From Alphaproteobacteria bacterium (GTDB lineage: Bacteria > Pseudomonadota > Alphaproteobacteria > UBA6615), in NCBI GenBank assembly GCA_013003285.1, contig JABDJY010000289.1:1-8506 (forward strand): a stretch of DNA of 8,506 nucleotides, in the 5' to 3' direction. This document shows, in pieces, positions 1 through 7,020 of the stretch. Positions within the stretch are counted from its first letter, which is position 1, and every line of letters starts with the position of its first letter. The notes under the pieces were generated by a model. It was given only the letters and a program-made list of their open reading frames with translations, was not told the DNA's origin and did not search any database. The translations under genes and the position numbers were made by a program.

Positions 1-566
1 CCGAAGATCAGGTCCGTGGCCTGCTCGGGCGTGACGTCCTTGCCGGGCTTGCCGAGCCAGGCGCCGAATTCCATCTCATAGTCCATCGCCTCGGAAAAGA
101 ACGGCCATTGAACGTCGTCGTCATTGCCGATCACGCCGAAGCGGCTGGGTTTGTAATAGAGCGGCTGTTCGTACCAGATCGGCGGCGGCGCGAAGGCTCC
201 CTCCTTTTCGAAGCGCGCTAGCGCCTCTTCCGGGTCGGGCTCGGCGTCGGCCTTTTTCTTGCGCAGCATGGCAAAGGCGTTGAGCAGATGCTCTTCGAAG
301 CAGAGAAAATCGCGGATCTGCGGCGGCACCAAAATAGGCGATTTGAGGCTGACATCGGCCACGGCGTGCGAGGCGCTGCCATTGGCGTTCGCGACGATAT
401 CCTTGGCCCGGCCAACCGCTGCTTCGCCGGTCTCGATGAGATCGAGCATGGTGGCGAAATAGGGCTGGTTGTCGGCCGCGGCCAAATCGACCACGCGCGT
501 ATCATCGGCGTTCATGGCGCCGACCCGCGGCTCGCCGCCACCGGCGGTAAAGGTTACCAGCTTCAT
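1..566 (-). CDS. Fumarylacetoacetate hydrolase (FAH) family protein, C-terminus beyond window
   Basis: The gene starts with ATG at 566 and runs leftward off the window. About 188 codons are visible, against 280-340 or more for most family members. The family hydrolyses or decarboxylates C-C bonds in acylpyruvate-like compounds with a divalent metal in the cytoplasm. The sequence shows a small N-terminal domain (residues 1-75), then RDFLCFEEHLLNA (85-97). Its Asp86 and His93 have the same 7-residue spacing as Asp126 (metal) and His133 (catalytic) of mammalian FAH, as I recall them. The metal-binding strand MDYEMEFG follows (161-168), with Glu164 and Glu166 as ligands. The third carboxylate should lie just past the edge. 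A purine-rich GGGGAAGAG precedes the ATG. It is the last visible gene of the leftward block, 87 bp after the small unknown gene. The family is clear; the substrate is not. Confidence 0.9.
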   Translation of the reverse strand, partial: MKLVTFTAGGGEPRVGAMNADDTRVVDLAAADNQPYFATMLDLIETGEAAVGRAKDIVANANGSASHAVADVSLKSPILVPPQIRDFLCFEEHLLNAFAMLRKKKADAEPDPEEALARFEKEGAFAPPPIWYEQPLYYKPSRFGVIGNDDDVQWPFFSEAMDYEMEFGAWLGKPGKDVTPEQATDLIF

Positions 567-653
567 GTCTCTTCCCCTTTTTATTCGGCGCCGCTGTTAA
601 ATCATCGACGCTTGTTTTGTTTATTCAGATAACTCTCGCCGACAGCGGATCGA

Positions 654-1154
654 TTAACTCCTGCTAAACTGATCTATCCATTTGTCAAAAAATTCTTTTT
701 GCTCCTGGACGCTCACGATCAAGTCAGGTTCAGCATAATCAAATATATCGACAAGATCGTCCCCATGGGTCGGTTGCCCCATGCGCATGACATAGGCTTT
801 ACGACCGCCACCCATGCTTCTCGACATGCCCGACGGCCAAACATTCCTTCGCGCACCATTGCACAGCAAACGATGACCAGTCGCCTCGAGTTGTGTTCTG
901 AGAATCAGCAACGCATTGAAATAGTCGTCAGCCTCAACCTCGGTTGTTCCGATACCGTCACCCGAAAGACTTAATTTCCACGATCTGTTTCGAGGAATGA
1001 TCAATATGCACGATATTTTGCTCCCATCCGTCAACTGGACAACAACGTTTCGCTCTTCAGGGGTATCATCGTTATTGCAATTGGCGCTCACTGTTTCATC
1101 GAAAACACGAGCCACATATTCGCGATCTGACTCTCCATCCTTTTTGTCTGACAT
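654..1154 (-). CDS. Small protein of unknown function, low G+C
   Basis: This is a 166-residue soluble protein that I do not recognise. ATG at 1154 is preceded by GGAG at a 7-nt spacing, and the stop is TAA at 654-656. It has no signal peptide or membrane segment. Residues 1-35 are polar and acidic. Residues 36-65 look like paired beta strands (VVVQLTDG, then SCILIIP). Residues 72-95 look helical. A striking Gly/Arg-rich stretch, LLCNGARRNVWPSGMSRSMG (97-116), leads into GGRKAYVMRMG (116-126). An acidic, aromatic C-terminus (132-161) follows. By hand count G+C is about 48% over 661-1140, against 60-75% in the neighbours, which suggests recent acquisition. It begins 24 bp after the amidohydrolase stop, so it is probably co-transcribed. 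Its small size and composition would suit an immunity-like or orphan accessory protein, but nothing here proves that. Confidence 0.75.
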   Translation of the reverse strand: MSDKKDGESDREYVARVFDETVSANCNNDDTPEERNVVVQLTDGSKISCILIIPRNRSWKLSLSGDGIGTTEVEADDYFNALLILRTQLEATGHRLLCNGARRNVWPSGMSRSMGGGRKAYVMRMGQPTHGDDLVDIFDYAEPDLIVSVQEQKEFFDKWIDQFSRS

Positions 1155-1178
1155 CAGAATGCTCCAGGAACTGCCGCG

Positions 1179-2459
1179 TCACTCTGCCGCCTGCTGCTGA
1201 GCAATCGGATCGCTCGGTGGCGCCTTGTGAAAGACGCCGTCCTTCATGATCGCCAAAAACCGGTCGCGATCCTGCAAAATATCGATCTCCTGGGATGGGT
1301 CGCCATCGACCAAAAGCAGGTCGGCGAGATAGCCTTCGCGGACTTGTCCCAGTTCGTCGCCCAATCCTAAACCAGGGCTCATCAACTGGCCGCCCCATTC
1401 GGTGGCCGACTGGATAGCCTGCAGCGGTGTAAATCCAAAACATTCAACGAACATAGATAGATCGCGAGCGTTCTTGCCGTGGGGGTTCCACTTGAATCCA
1501 TAGTCGCCGCCGGGCAGAACCCGCACGCCACGTTCGCGCAACTCGGCCATATTGACGCTGACGGTCTCGATTTCCTTGGTCGCCCGGGCGCGGGTGAAAT
1601 CGTCGGTCGGGACACCGTAGGAGTCAGCGTCGCGCAGGCGCGCATAGGGCAGGCCCATGGCCGGCGCGATAAACACCCGATCCTTGTCCGCTTCGAGCAT
1701 GTCCTTGGCTTCGTCATCGGCCAGGGTGGCGTGATAGATCATGTCAACCCCGTGACGCGCGCACATCTTGACCGCCTCGGCGCTACGCGCGTGGGCGGCC
1801 ACGCGGCGGTGGCGTTGGCGCGCCACCTCGCACACAGCGGCGACTTCGGCGTCGGTCATCGCCGTATCTTCGGCCAACGGATCGGGGCCGGAACCCGGCG
1901 CCGAGGGCACGATCTTGAAAATATCGACGCCGGCGCGGGCGGCCGTACGGCAAGCGTCGCGAAAGGCGTCCGGCCCGTCGAGCATGATGGAGGCGAAAAC
2001 ACCCTCCCGGCCCAAATCGCCGAAGCCGCCGGTCACGGTCATTTGCTGGGTCGCGGCCAGCAGGCGCGGGCCCGGAATATCGCCGGCATTGATGGCGTCG
2101 CGAATGGCGATATCGGTGTGGAGCCGCGCCGAGCTGCCGCTGAACATGCTGGTATAGCCATGATCGAGCAGCAGGCGCGCCACTTTCACCGTCTCCAGAA
2201 CATGGGCCTCGGCCGTGAGCTTGGTAAGATCGAGCAGGCTCGCGGCGTTGAGGAAGCTCAGATGGGCGTGGGCATCAGTCAGGCCGGGCATCAGCGTGGC
2301 GCCGCCGCCATCAATGATGGTGGCGTCCGGAGCTTTGATCGACTTCGGCGCCCGCGCTATCTCGGCAATGCGGTTGCCCTTGACCAACACCTCGGCGGCG
2401 AAGGGCGCTTTGCCGGTGCCGTCGATCACGTGCACATTGGTGAACAGGCTTGCGGTCAT
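1179..2459 (-). CDS. Amidohydrolase-superfamily metal-dependent hydrolase (prolidase/imidazolonepropionase-like)
   Basis: This is a 426-residue cytoplasmic metal hydrolase, typical for the family. I chose ATG at 2459 rather than the in-frame ATG at 2477, because AAGGAG lies 7 nt upstream of 2459 and the protein then opens with the family-like TASLFTNVHVIDGTGKAPF. The order is an N-terminal beta-sandwich part (1-58), a TIM barrel, then a C-terminal sandwich part (366-412, including REGYLADLLLVDGDP). The full binuclear metal set is visible: His64 and His66 in DAHAHLSF, Lys182 in IFKIVPS (the probable carboxylated lysine), His223 in AAHARS, His243 in MIYHATL, and Asp319 in PGGDYG. Members hydrolyse amide or ester bonds, for example Xaa-Pro or N-acyl amino acids; the substrate here is unknown. 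It is the first gene of the leftward block, behind a recognisable promoter and palindrome. Confidence 0.92.
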   Translation of the reverse strand: MTASLFTNVHVIDGTGKAPFAAEVLVKGNRIAEIARAPKSIKAPDATIIDGGGATLMPGLTDAHAHLSFLNAASLLDLTKLTAEAHVLETVKVARLLLDHGYTSMFSGSSARLHTDIAIRDAINAGDIPGPRLLAATQQMTVTGGFGDLGREGVFASIMLDGPDAFRDACRTAARAGVDIFKIVPSAPGSGPDPLAEDTAMTDAEVAAVCEVARQRHRRVAAHARSAEAVKMCARHGVDMIYHATLADDEAKDMLEADKDRVFIAPAMGLPYARLRDADSYGVPTDDFTRARATKEIETVSVNMAELRERGVRVLPGGDYGFKWNPHGKNARDLSMFVECFGFTPLQAIQSATEWGGQLMSPGLGLGDELGQVREGYLADLLLVDGDPSQEIDILQDRDRFLAIMKDGVFHKAPPSDPIAQQQAAE

Positions 2460-2466
2460 GGTGCCG

Positions 2467-2472
2467 CTCCTT
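2467..2472 (-). promoter_or_regulatory. Shine-Dalgarno AAGGAG that decides the amidohydrolase start
   Basis: On the minus strand AAGGAG sits 7 nt before ATG at 2459. The alternative ATG at 2477 lies upstream of this site, so the ribosome binding site would fall inside its reading frame. I therefore prefer the shorter start. Confidence 0.75.
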
Positions 2473-2482
2473 CCCATTGGTT

Positions 2483-2501
2483 GACCGGCTCATTGCCGGT
2501 C
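2483..2501. promoter_or_regulatory. Inverted repeat GACCGG-N7-CCGGTC, candidate operator
   Basis: Two perfect 6-bp arms are separated by 7 bp, between the predicted leftward start of transcription (about 2503) and the amidohydrolase Shine-Dalgarno. That is a typical repressor position, at about +2 to +20. A near copy lies upstream of the Gfo/Idh gene at 7021-7038. It could instead form a short hairpin in the leader RNA. Confidence 0.45.
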
Positions 2502-2509
2502 GCCGTTAC

Positions 2510-2539
2510 ATTGAACGTCCCGGCGAAAAGCCTTGTCAA
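2510..2539 (-). promoter_or_regulatory. Candidate sigma70-type promoter for the amidohydrolase block
   Basis: The minus strand carries a perfect TTGACA (-35, 2539-2534), an 18-bp spacer, and TTCAAT (-10, 2515-2510; 4 of 6 match TATAAT). Transcription would start near 2503, giving a leader of about 44 nt before ATG at 2459. A perfect -35 in an intergenic region of GC-rich DNA is reasonably informative. Confidence 0.5.
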
Positions 2540-2664
2540 CCAAGCGCGCCGCTATTTCACGAAAAACCAAGCTTATCGCACATTTTGGCGACCGCCATAT
2601 CGCCATCGCCGGGATTTGCCTGTACGATAGGCACTAACTGGCCGAACCTACCGATTTCTACCGC

Positions 2665-2741
2665 GGCCATACAAATCAACTGGACAGCGGCACCCGCCGG
2701 GTCCGAGAATTAGGCCAATAATACAAGGCCATACAAACCAA
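2665..2741. repeat. 15-bp direct repeat flanking the BKACE promoter
   Basis: GGCCATACAAATCAA at 2665-2679 recurs as GGCCATACAAACCAA at 2727-2741, with one mismatch and start points 62 bp apart. A looser related unit, GGCCAATAATACAA, lies at 2713-2726, directly against the second copy. The outer copies bracket the predicted rightward promoter, and the second ends just before the BKACE Shine-Dalgarno. They may be regulator-binding sites. Confidence 0.5.
2681..2710 (+). promoter_or_regulatory. Candidate rightward promoter for the BKACE-thiolase-lactonase operon
   Basis: TGGACA (2681-2686, 5 of 6 to TTGACA), an 18-bp spacer and GAGAAT (2705-2710, 4 of 6 to TATAAT) would start transcription near 2717, about 36 nt before ATG at 2753. 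The spacer holds the palindrome ACCCG-C-CGGGT (2692-2702). The match is weak, so this is only the best candidate seen. Confidence 0.3.
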
Positions 2742-2752
2742 GGGGGAGACTC

Positions 2753-3688
2753 ATGGCAAAGAAGAGCAAAGTCATCATTTCGTGCGCGATTACCGGCGCG
2801 ATCCACACACCCACCATGTCGCCGCACATTCCGATCACGCCGGACGAGATCGCCCAGGCGTCGATTGAAGCCGCCGAAGCCGGCGCGTCGATCATCCATC
2901 TGCATGCCCGCGATCCCGAGAACGGCAAGCCGACCCCCTCGCCCGACGTGTTCATGGAGTTTCTGCCGCGCATCAAGCAAAACACCGACGCCGTGGTGAA
3001 CATCACCACCGGTGGTGGCTTGGGCATGACCGTCGATGAGCGTATCGCCGCCGCCGTGCAAGCCGAGCCGGAAGTCACCTCGCTGAATATGGGCTCGATG
3101 AATTTCGGCATCTTCAATCTGGCCAACCGCTACGACGATTGGAAATACGATTGGGAGAAGCCCTACTTGGAGATGACCGACGATTTCATCTTCACCAACA
3201 CCTTCAAGCAGATCGAGTACATCATTACCGAGCTGGCCGATAAGCGCGGCGTGAAGTTCGAGCATGAGTGCTACGATGTGGGCCATCTCTACAACACCCA
3301 CTATTTCTATTCGACCGGCCGCCTCAAAGGGCCCATCTTCCTGCAGTTCATCTTCGGGATCATGGGCGGTATCGGCGCCGAGCTCGACCATCTGATGCAC
3401 ATGAAGGCGACGGCGGACCGTCTGTTCGGCGACGATTATGTGTTCTCGGTTCTGGCCGCGGGTCGTCACCAGCTGAACTTCACTACCCAGTCGGCCATGA
3501 TGGGCGGCAGCGTGCGCGTCGGTCTGGAAGATTCGCTCTACATTTCGAAGGGCAAACTCGCCGAGTCCAACGCCGCGCAGGTGTCGAAGATTCGTCGCAT
3601 CTGCGAAGACCTGTCGCTGGAGATCGCAACGCCGGACGAAGCGCGCGAGATCCTCGATCTCAAGGGCGGAGACATGGTCAAATTCTAG
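2753..3688 (+). CDS. Beta-keto acid cleavage enzyme (BKACE, DUF849; annotated as 3-keto-5-aminohexanoate cleavage protein family)
   Basis: This is a 311-residue zinc TIM-barrel enzyme. The family condenses a beta-keto acid with acetyl-CoA to give acetoacetate and a new acyl-CoA. Visible residues are His49 and His51 in IIHLHARD and Glu259 in RVGLEDS (zinc ligands, matching His46, His48 and Glu230 of Cloacimonas Kce as I recall it), the Arg255/Asp260 pair (Kce Arg226/Asp231), and the loop NITTGGGLG (83-91). LAESNA (269-274) and ATPDEAREIL (292-301) are typical C-terminal signatures. By the same +3 offset, Kce Glu14, which contacts the substrate amino group, is Ile17 here (TGAIHTP). This points to a different substrate and to the IHTPTMSP subfamily. 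GGGGGAG precedes ATG at 2753. It is the first gene of the rightward operon, 39 bp before the thiolase. Family assignment is firm; the substrate is unknown. Confidence 0.95.
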   Translation: MAKKSKVIISCAITGAIHTPTMSPHIPITPDEIAQASIEAAEAGASIIHLHARDPENGKPTPSPDVFMEFLPRIKQNTDAVVNITTGGGLGMTVDERIAAAVQAEPEVTSLNMGSMNFGIFNLANRYDDWKYDWEKPYLEMTDDFIFTNTFKQIEYIITELADKRGVKFEHECYDVGHLYNTHYFYSTGRLKGPIFLQFIFGIMGGIGAELDHLMHMKATADRLFGDDYVFSVLAAGRHQLNFTTQSAMMGGSVRVGLEDSLYISKGKLAESNAAQVSKIRRICEDLSLEIATPDEAREILDLKGGDMVKF

Positions 3689-3727
3689 TTTGACCACCTC
3701 CCTCGACCACGAACAGGACGGAAGACG

Positions 3728-4909
3728 ATGGCAGAAGCTGTAATCGTCGCAACCGCGCGTACGCCTATCGGTAAGGCGTATCGCGGGGCGTATAATAACA
3801 CCCACGGCGTGGACCTGATGGGCCACGCTATCGAGCACGCGGTCGATCGCTCCGGCGTCGATCCGGGCGAGATCGAGGACATTCTGGTCGGCTGCGGTTT
3901 TCCGCAGGGTCAAACCGGCATGAACGTCGCGCGGGTAAGCGCCATGCGGGCCGGCATGCCGGTCACCGCCAGCGCCGCCACCGTCAACCGTTTCTGTTCA
4001 TCGGGTCTGCAGACCATCGCCATGATCTCGCAGCGCATCATGGTCGGCGAAATCGATGTGGGGGTCGGCGGTGGCGTCGAGGTTATCAGCCAGTTGCCGC
4101 CCGACCATCAGGTCGAGCCGGAGAGCGAAGATCCGTGGCTGCGCGAGCACCGGCCCGACATCTATATGAACATGCTGGACACGGCAGAAACCGTGGCGCG
4201 GCGCTACAATGTCAGCCGCGAGGCCCAGGACGAATATGCGCTGTCGAGCCAGATGCGCACCGCCGCCGCGCAGCAGGCGGGAAAATTCGACGACGAGATC
4301 GTGCCATTACCGTCGGTGATGCTGGTCAAGAACCGGGAGACCGGCGAGATCAGTGAAAAACCGATGAATTTGGAGCGCGACGAGGGTAATCGGCCGGAGA
4401 CCAACGAAGAGGGTCTAGCCAATCTGCAGCCGGTTCTCGAGGGCGGCTACATCACCCCTGGTAACGCCAGCCAGCTTTCCGACGGCGCCTCGGCGGCGGT
4501 GATTATGAGCGCCGAATTGGCCGAGCAGCGCGGGCTGGAGCCCCTGGGCTATTTCCGCGGTTTCGCCATCTCCGGCTGCGAGCCCGATGAAATGGGCATC
4601 GGCCCGGTGCTTGCTGTGCCGAAACTGCTCGGCAAGGCCGGCCTCAGCGTCGACGATATCGACCTGTGGGAGCTCAACGAGGCCTTCGCCGCGCAGACGC
4701 TTTACTGCCGCGACACGCTGGGCATCGACCCGGACAAATTCAATGTGGATGGCGGCGCCATTTCGGTCGGCCATCCCTACGGCATGAGCGGCGCGCGGCT
4801 GACCGGGCATCTGCTCATCGAGGGCAAACGGCGCGACGCCAAATACGGTGTCGTCACCATGTGCGTCGGCGGTGGCATGGGCGCTGCCGGCCTGTTCGAA
4901 ATCACCTGA
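3728..4909 (+). CDS. Thiolase (acetyl-CoA acetyltransferase / 3-ketoacyl-CoA thiolase), degradative type
   Basis: The protein is 393 residues, a normal thiolase length. It cleaves 3-ketoacyl-CoA with CoA to acetyl-CoA and a shortened acyl-CoA, or runs in reverse, in the cytoplasm. The N-terminal ATARTPIGKAYRG (8-20) is canonical. The nucleophile is Cys90 in TVNRFCSSGLQTI. LNEAFAAQ (Asn317) contributes to the oxyanion hole. His349 is in GGAISVGHPYGMSG and the acid/base Cys379 is in MCVGGGMG, so all active-site parts are intact. CSSG around Cys90, rather than the CGSG of biosynthetic PhaA-type enzymes, favours a catabolic role. GGACGGAAG precedes the ATG. It lies between BKACE and lactonase genes with 39-bp and 29-bp gaps, clearly one operon. 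BKACE yields free acetoacetate, so the thiolase may act on acetoacetyl-CoA after activation by a CoA-transferase not seen here. Confidence 0.95.
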   Translation: MAEAVIVATARTPIGKAYRGAYNNTHGVDLMGHAIEHAVDRSGVDPGEIEDILVGCGFPQGQTGMNVARVSAMRAGMPVTASAATVNRFCSSGLQTIAMISQRIMVGEIDVGVGGGVEVISQLPPDHQVEPESEDPWLREHRPDIYMNMLDTAETVARRYNVSREAQDEYALSSQMRTAAAQQAGKFDDEIVPLPSVMLVKNRETGEISEKPMNLERDEGNRPETNEEGLANLQPVLEGGYITPGNASQLSDGASAAVIMSAELAEQRGLEPLGYFRGFAISGCEPDEMGIGPVLAVPKLLGKAGLSVDDIDLWELNEAFAAQTLYCRDTLGIDPDKFNVDGGAISVGHPYGMSGARLTGHLLIEGKRRDAKYGVVTMCVGGGMGAAGLFEIT

Positions 4910-4938
4910 CACAAACTATTGCCGGGAGGAACACCTAA

Positions 4939-5967
4939 ATGACTGACAATCCAATCGACGGCTTCACGGTTAGCAAAGAAGATTTCAAATTTATCGGCGA
5001 GGGTCTGCAACGGCCGGAATGTATTCTGGCCGAGAAGAACGGCGACCTGTGGGCCGCCGATGCACGTGGCGGCGTGGTCAGGCTGCGCCCGGACGGCAGC
5101 CAGGAAATCATCACCCAATCCCACGACGCCGACGCGTTCGAATCATCGTCTGACGACGCCAACAAGTTCGTCGAGGGCACCCTGCCCAATGGCCTCGCCT
5201 TCGCCGACAACGGCGATATTCTGATTTCCAACTTCGGCACCGACTGCCTGGAACGGATGACCCGCACCGGCGAGACCACGGTGATGTTCGACACCGTCAA
5301 CGGCGAGCCCATCGGCAAGGTCAACTTCGTCTGCCGCGACAGCAAGAACCGCGTCTGGATTACCGTCTCAACCATGGTACACGACTGGCCGACCGCCATC
5401 CGCAAGGATTTGATCGACGGCCGTGTCTTACTCTACGAAGAAGGCAAGGACGTGCGCATCGTCGCCGACGACGTGCATTTCTCCAATGAGTGCAAGCTCG
5501 ACGCCAACGAGGAATATCTCTACGTGGTGCAGACCTGCGGCCGCAACATCGCGCGCTACAAGATCGCCGCCGACGGTAGCCTCGGCACCAAGGAGATCTA
5601 TGGCCCCAGCGACACCGGCCGTTTCATCGACGGCTGTGCCTTCGATGCCTACGGCAATCTGTGGGGCACCCATGTGATGAACGACGGTATCTTCGTCATC
5701 ACACCGGATGGCGACTATCGCATGATCTTCGACGATTCCTCACCGGAAGAAGTAAAGAAACTCGACGACGCCTTCCAGGCCGGTACGGTCAACGCTGACC
5801 TGCTGCTGTCGTGTGGCGGTGACATCGCCACCTGGTGCGCCTCGATCACCTTCGGCGGGCCCGATCTGAAGACGGTCTATGTGGGCAGCCTGCGCGCCAC
5901 CAACCTACCCTACTTCACCTCACCGGTCGCCGGCCTCCCCATGGTGCACTGGAACGAGAGCCACTGA
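4939..5967 (+). CDS. SMP-30/gluconolactonase/LRE-like protein (probable lactonase)
   Basis: This is a 342-residue six-bladed beta-propeller protein with no signal peptide, so probably a cytoplasmic lactonase. The four metal-site positions known from human SMP-30 (Glu18, Asn103, Asn154, Asp204) can be placed: Glu27 in RPECILAE, Asn129 in KVNFVCRD, Asn183 in HFSNECKLD and Asp231 in FIDGCAFDAYGNLW. Blade repeats show as NGDLWAAD (34-41), NGDILISN (91-98), KNRVWITVS (136-144) and YGNLWGTH (238-245). GGGAGGA lies 8 nt before ATG at 4939. It is the last gene of the rightward operon and its stop is 13 bp from that of the convergent Gfo/Idh gene. The family hydrolyses sugar lactones and related esters; the context suggests opening of a lactone ahead of the beta-keto acid step. 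The exact substrate is not evident. Confidence 0.9.
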   Translation: MTDNPIDGFTVSKEDFKFIGEGLQRPECILAEKNGDLWAADARGGVVRLRPDGSQEIITQSHDADAFESSSDDANKFVEGTLPNGLAFADNGDILISNFGTDCLERMTRTGETTVMFDTVNGEPIGKVNFVCRDSKNRVWITVSTMVHDWPTAIRKDLIDGRVLLYEEGKDVRIVADDVHFSNECKLDANEEYLYVVQTCGRNIARYKIAADGSLGTKEIYGPSDTGRFIDGCAFDAYGNLWGTHVMNDGIFVITPDGDYRMIFDDSSPEEVKKLDDAFQAGTVNADLLLSCGGDIATWCASITFGGPDLKTVYVGSLRATNLPYFTSPVAGLPMVHWNESH

Positions 5968-5980
5968 GGTAGATCGGAAA

Positions 5981-6976
5981 TCAGCGTACCGTCACCTCTT
6001 CGCCGCTTTCGGCGGAGCGCACGATGGCTTCGAGGATTTCCACATTGTGGAGCTTCTGGTCGCGGGAGAAGCGGTAGTCGCCGCGCCCCTCGGCGGCGTC
6101 GGCCCATTGCTCGAGATTGGCTTTCACCACATTGCGCGACGCGTAGGTCTGCGTGGTCAGCTCCTCGTCGAGCCAGCGGGTGGTCAGGGTCGCCGGTTCG
6201 GGAATATCCACATTCGAATTCTCCCGCGCCTCCGCCCAGCCCTTGTCGCCGAACACGTTGATGCGGCTGTGGAACGGCGTCGTCGCGATATTGCACATAT
6301 AGCCGGTGGCGCCGCTGGCGAAGGTGAACTGCACGGTCACCACATCGTCGGCCGGGAACAGGCTCGAGCGATGCGCCGACTGGGCCCGTAATTTGGCGAC
6401 AGGCCCGGCCAGGGACTGAAAATAATCGGTGATGTGGACCCCCAGCGCGGTCAACGTGCCCGCCGGCGCCTGCTTGGTGTCCTTGCGCCAGCCCGAGGCG
6501 ATATTCTTGGTGAAGTTGTTGTGCGACCAATTGCACTCGATATGGATCAGCGTGCCCAAATCGCCATCGTCGAGATGGGTCTTCACAGCCTCCAGCGCCG
6601 GTTCGAAGCGCCGCTCATGGCCGATACCAATATTAATCGATTTCTCGTCGCACGCCGCCAGCATGCGCTTGGCCGCCCGGGCATTGAGCGCGAAGGGCTT
6701 CTCGCAAAATATCTGCTTTCCGGCCGCTGCCGCCGCCAACACCTGCTCCTCATGCAATAGATGGGGCGTGACCAGGATCACCGCATCGACCGCCGGGTCG
6801 GCCAGCACATCGTCGTAGGAATCGCCGATGTCGAGATCGTGGACAGCGGCGAAGTCGCGCGCGCCTTCCAGGTTTACATCGACCCCGCGCACCACATTGA
6901 TCTTCTCGCTGTCGGCGAGGCAGGTAACGATCTGCTTACCCCACCACCCCAGGCCAATGACCGCTGCGTTCAACAT
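5981..6976 (-). CDS. Gfo/Idh/MocA family NAD-dependent oxidoreductase
   Basis: This is a 331-residue cytoplasmic dehydrogenase. I chose ATG at 6976: GGGGAA lies just upstream and the Rossmann strand then begins at residue 4, as is usual. The upstream TTG at 7030 would add 18 unconserved residues. The N-terminal Rossmann fold has GLGWWG (8-13), and Asp33 ends beta2 (RGVDVN), which favours NAD(H). The family signature is CEKPFAL, with Glu92, Lys93 and Pro94. The C-terminal sheet domain carries GVHITDYF (179-186), with His181 and Asp184 in the usual catalytic-loop positions. Such enzymes oxidise or reduce hydroxyls of sugars, inositols and related rings. It lies 87 bp downstream of the beta-hydroxyacid dehydrogenase gene. 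A copy of the amidohydrolase palindrome sits 45 bp before its ATG, so it may also be transcribed on its own. Confidence 0.92.
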   Translation of the reverse strand: MLNAAVIGLGWWGKQIVTCLADSEKINVVRGVDVNLEGARDFAAVHDLDIGDSYDDVLADPAVDAVILVTPHLLHEEQVLAAAAAGKQIFCEKPFALNARAAKRMLAACDEKSINIGIGHERRFEPALEAVKTHLDDGDLGTLIHIECNWSHNNFTKNIASGWRKDTKQAPAGTLTALGVHITDYFQSLAGPVAKLRAQSAHRSSLFPADDVVTVQFTFASGATGYMCNIATTPFHSRINVFGDKGWAEARENSNVDIPEPATLTTRWLDEELTTQTYASRNVVKANLEQWADAAEGRGDYRFSRDQKLHNVEILEAIVRSAESGEEVTVR

Positions 6977-7020
6977 GACTTTCCCCGACCCATTATAATT
7001 TCCGCGATTGAAGCAGGGAT

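Noticed and set aside
567..653. Possible separate promoter or terminator in the 87-bp gap before the FAH-family gene.
   Set aside because: I found no convincing -35/-10 pair and no stable hairpin followed by a T-run on the minus strand; only the Shine-Dalgarno of the FAH-family gene is clear.
2587..2604. Inverted repeat GGCGA-N8-TCGCC in the divergent control region.
   Set aside because: Five-base GC-rich arms are common by chance in this DNA and no second copy was found.
1479..2630. A 383-codon open frame on the plus strand opposite the amidohydrolase.
   Set aside because: It has a repetitive Gly/His/Arg-rich translation and is antisense to a gene with a full set of catalytic residues; it is a shadow frame.
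2648..3913. A 421-codon open frame on the minus strand opposite BKACE and the start of the thiolase.
   Set aside because: It mirrors well-conserved coding sequence on the plus strand, has low-complexity His/Arg/Gly/Asp-rich translation and no recognisable domain; such open antisense frames are expected in GC-rich genes.
6992..6997. A perfect TATAAT on the minus strand just upstream of the Gfo/Idh start.
   Set aside because: No acceptable -35 lies 16-18 bp upstream and the implied start of transcription would fall inside the Shine-Dalgarno region. It remains possible with an activator at 7021-7038, but I do not call it.
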